Below are positions 6,058 to 6,132 of a stretch of DNA of 6,132 nucleotides, in pieces. The notes under the pieces are model-generated. The model was not told where the DNA came from, made no database searches, and saw only the letters and a program-made list of their open reading frames with translations. Position 1 is the stretch's first letter; every line of letters starts with the position of its first letter. Location of the stretch: positions 1-6,132 of the forward strand of contig CAKOOQ010000042.1 in the NCBI GenBank assembly GCA_934098555.1, given 5' to 3'. The translations under genes and the position numbers were made by a program. Source of the DNA: an uncultured Bacilli bacterium (GTDB lineage: Bacteria > Bacillota_I > Bacilli_A > RF39 > UBA660).

Positions 6058-6132
6058 TTATCTTTTATCTAATTCACGATGTAAGATTTCTTTAGTTAAA
6101 ACCGGATTAGCTTTACCACGAGTATTTTTCAT
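6058..6132 (-). CDS. gatB: C-terminal tail of GatB-like Asp-tRNA(Asn)/Glu-tRNA(Gln) amidotransferase subunit B (partial)
   Basis: Only the last 24 codons and a TAA stop are in the window; the gene continues past the right edge. The visible peptide includes MKNTRGKANP followed by a helix ending in HRELDKR. This closely matches the conserved end of GatB in Bacillota, which typically reads roughly VMK-x-[TS]-[KR]-G-[QK]-ANP, then a short helix ending in ELDKR. By family knowledge, GatB belongs to the GatCAB complex, which converts mischarged Glu-tRNA(Gln) or Asp-tRNA(Asn) to the correct amide form in the cytosol. The ATG at the very edge is therefore most likely an internal methionine and not the start. 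A strong intrinsic terminator follows the stop, so this gene is transcriptionally separate from the operon downstream. The assignment rests on a short stretch recalled from memory, but the motif is distinctive. Confidence 0.78.
   Translation of the reverse strand: MKNTRGKANPVLTKEILHRELDKR

Noticed and set aside
1..6132. CRISPR arrays, tRNA/rRNA genes, transposons
   Set aside because: No direct repeats with spacers, no tRNA-like cloverleaf sequence, no transposase motifs and no terminal inverted repeats were seen.

Overview
This is a very A+T-rich window (about 30% G+C by eye). All recognisable genes lie on the minus strand. It looks like a low-GC member of the Bacillota, probably a Bacilli-type gut lineage or relative. 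The support is AGGAG-type ribosome sites, a TATAAT promoter, U-tract intrinsic terminators, and the C-terminal tail of a GatB-like Asp/Glu-tRNA amidotransferase subunit at the right edge. TGA is read as stop: the 1769-residue ORF has no internal TGA and every tryptophan in it is TGG, so a Mycoplasma-type code is unlikely.

Reading in the direction of transcription, right to left: (1) the last 24 codons of a gatB-like housekeeping gene (6058-6132), followed at once by a strong intrinsic terminator (6026-6052). (2) An extended -10 promoter (5979-5987) and a good Shine-Dalgarno site, driving a 79-aa ORF (5716-5955). (3) A giant 1769-aa ORF (355-5664) that occupies most of the window. It lies in the same reading frame as the 79-aa ORF, separated from it by one TGA and 17 open codons, and its best available start is a TTG without a convincing ribosome site. 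(4) A 73-aa ORF (140-361) whose ATG overlaps the stop of the giant gene by 7 bp. (5) An intrinsic terminator (86-115) and a possible promoter for the next gene leftward (10-36). Items 2 to 4 form a self-contained operon between two terminators.

The giant protein is the main point of interest. It has no visible signal peptide, membrane segment or P-loop, so it is probably cytosolic. Roughly the first two thirds looks like an all-helical solenoid with degenerate repeats of about 45-55 residues. A mixed alpha/beta module follows (about 1220-1400), with an H/R - STS - E order that resembles ADP-ribosyltransferases, though this is a hypothesis only, and a cluster of five cysteines. The last 246 residues carry a kinase-like arrangement (Lys1540, Asp1633, Asn1638, Asp1651) that recalls the HipA / PI 4-kinase type II / actin-fragmin-kinase side of the kinase fold.

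A large sensing or scaffold solenoid followed by one or two enzyme-like modules, with small partner ORFs on either side, would suit a conflict, defence or effector system. Nothing in the sequence proves that role.
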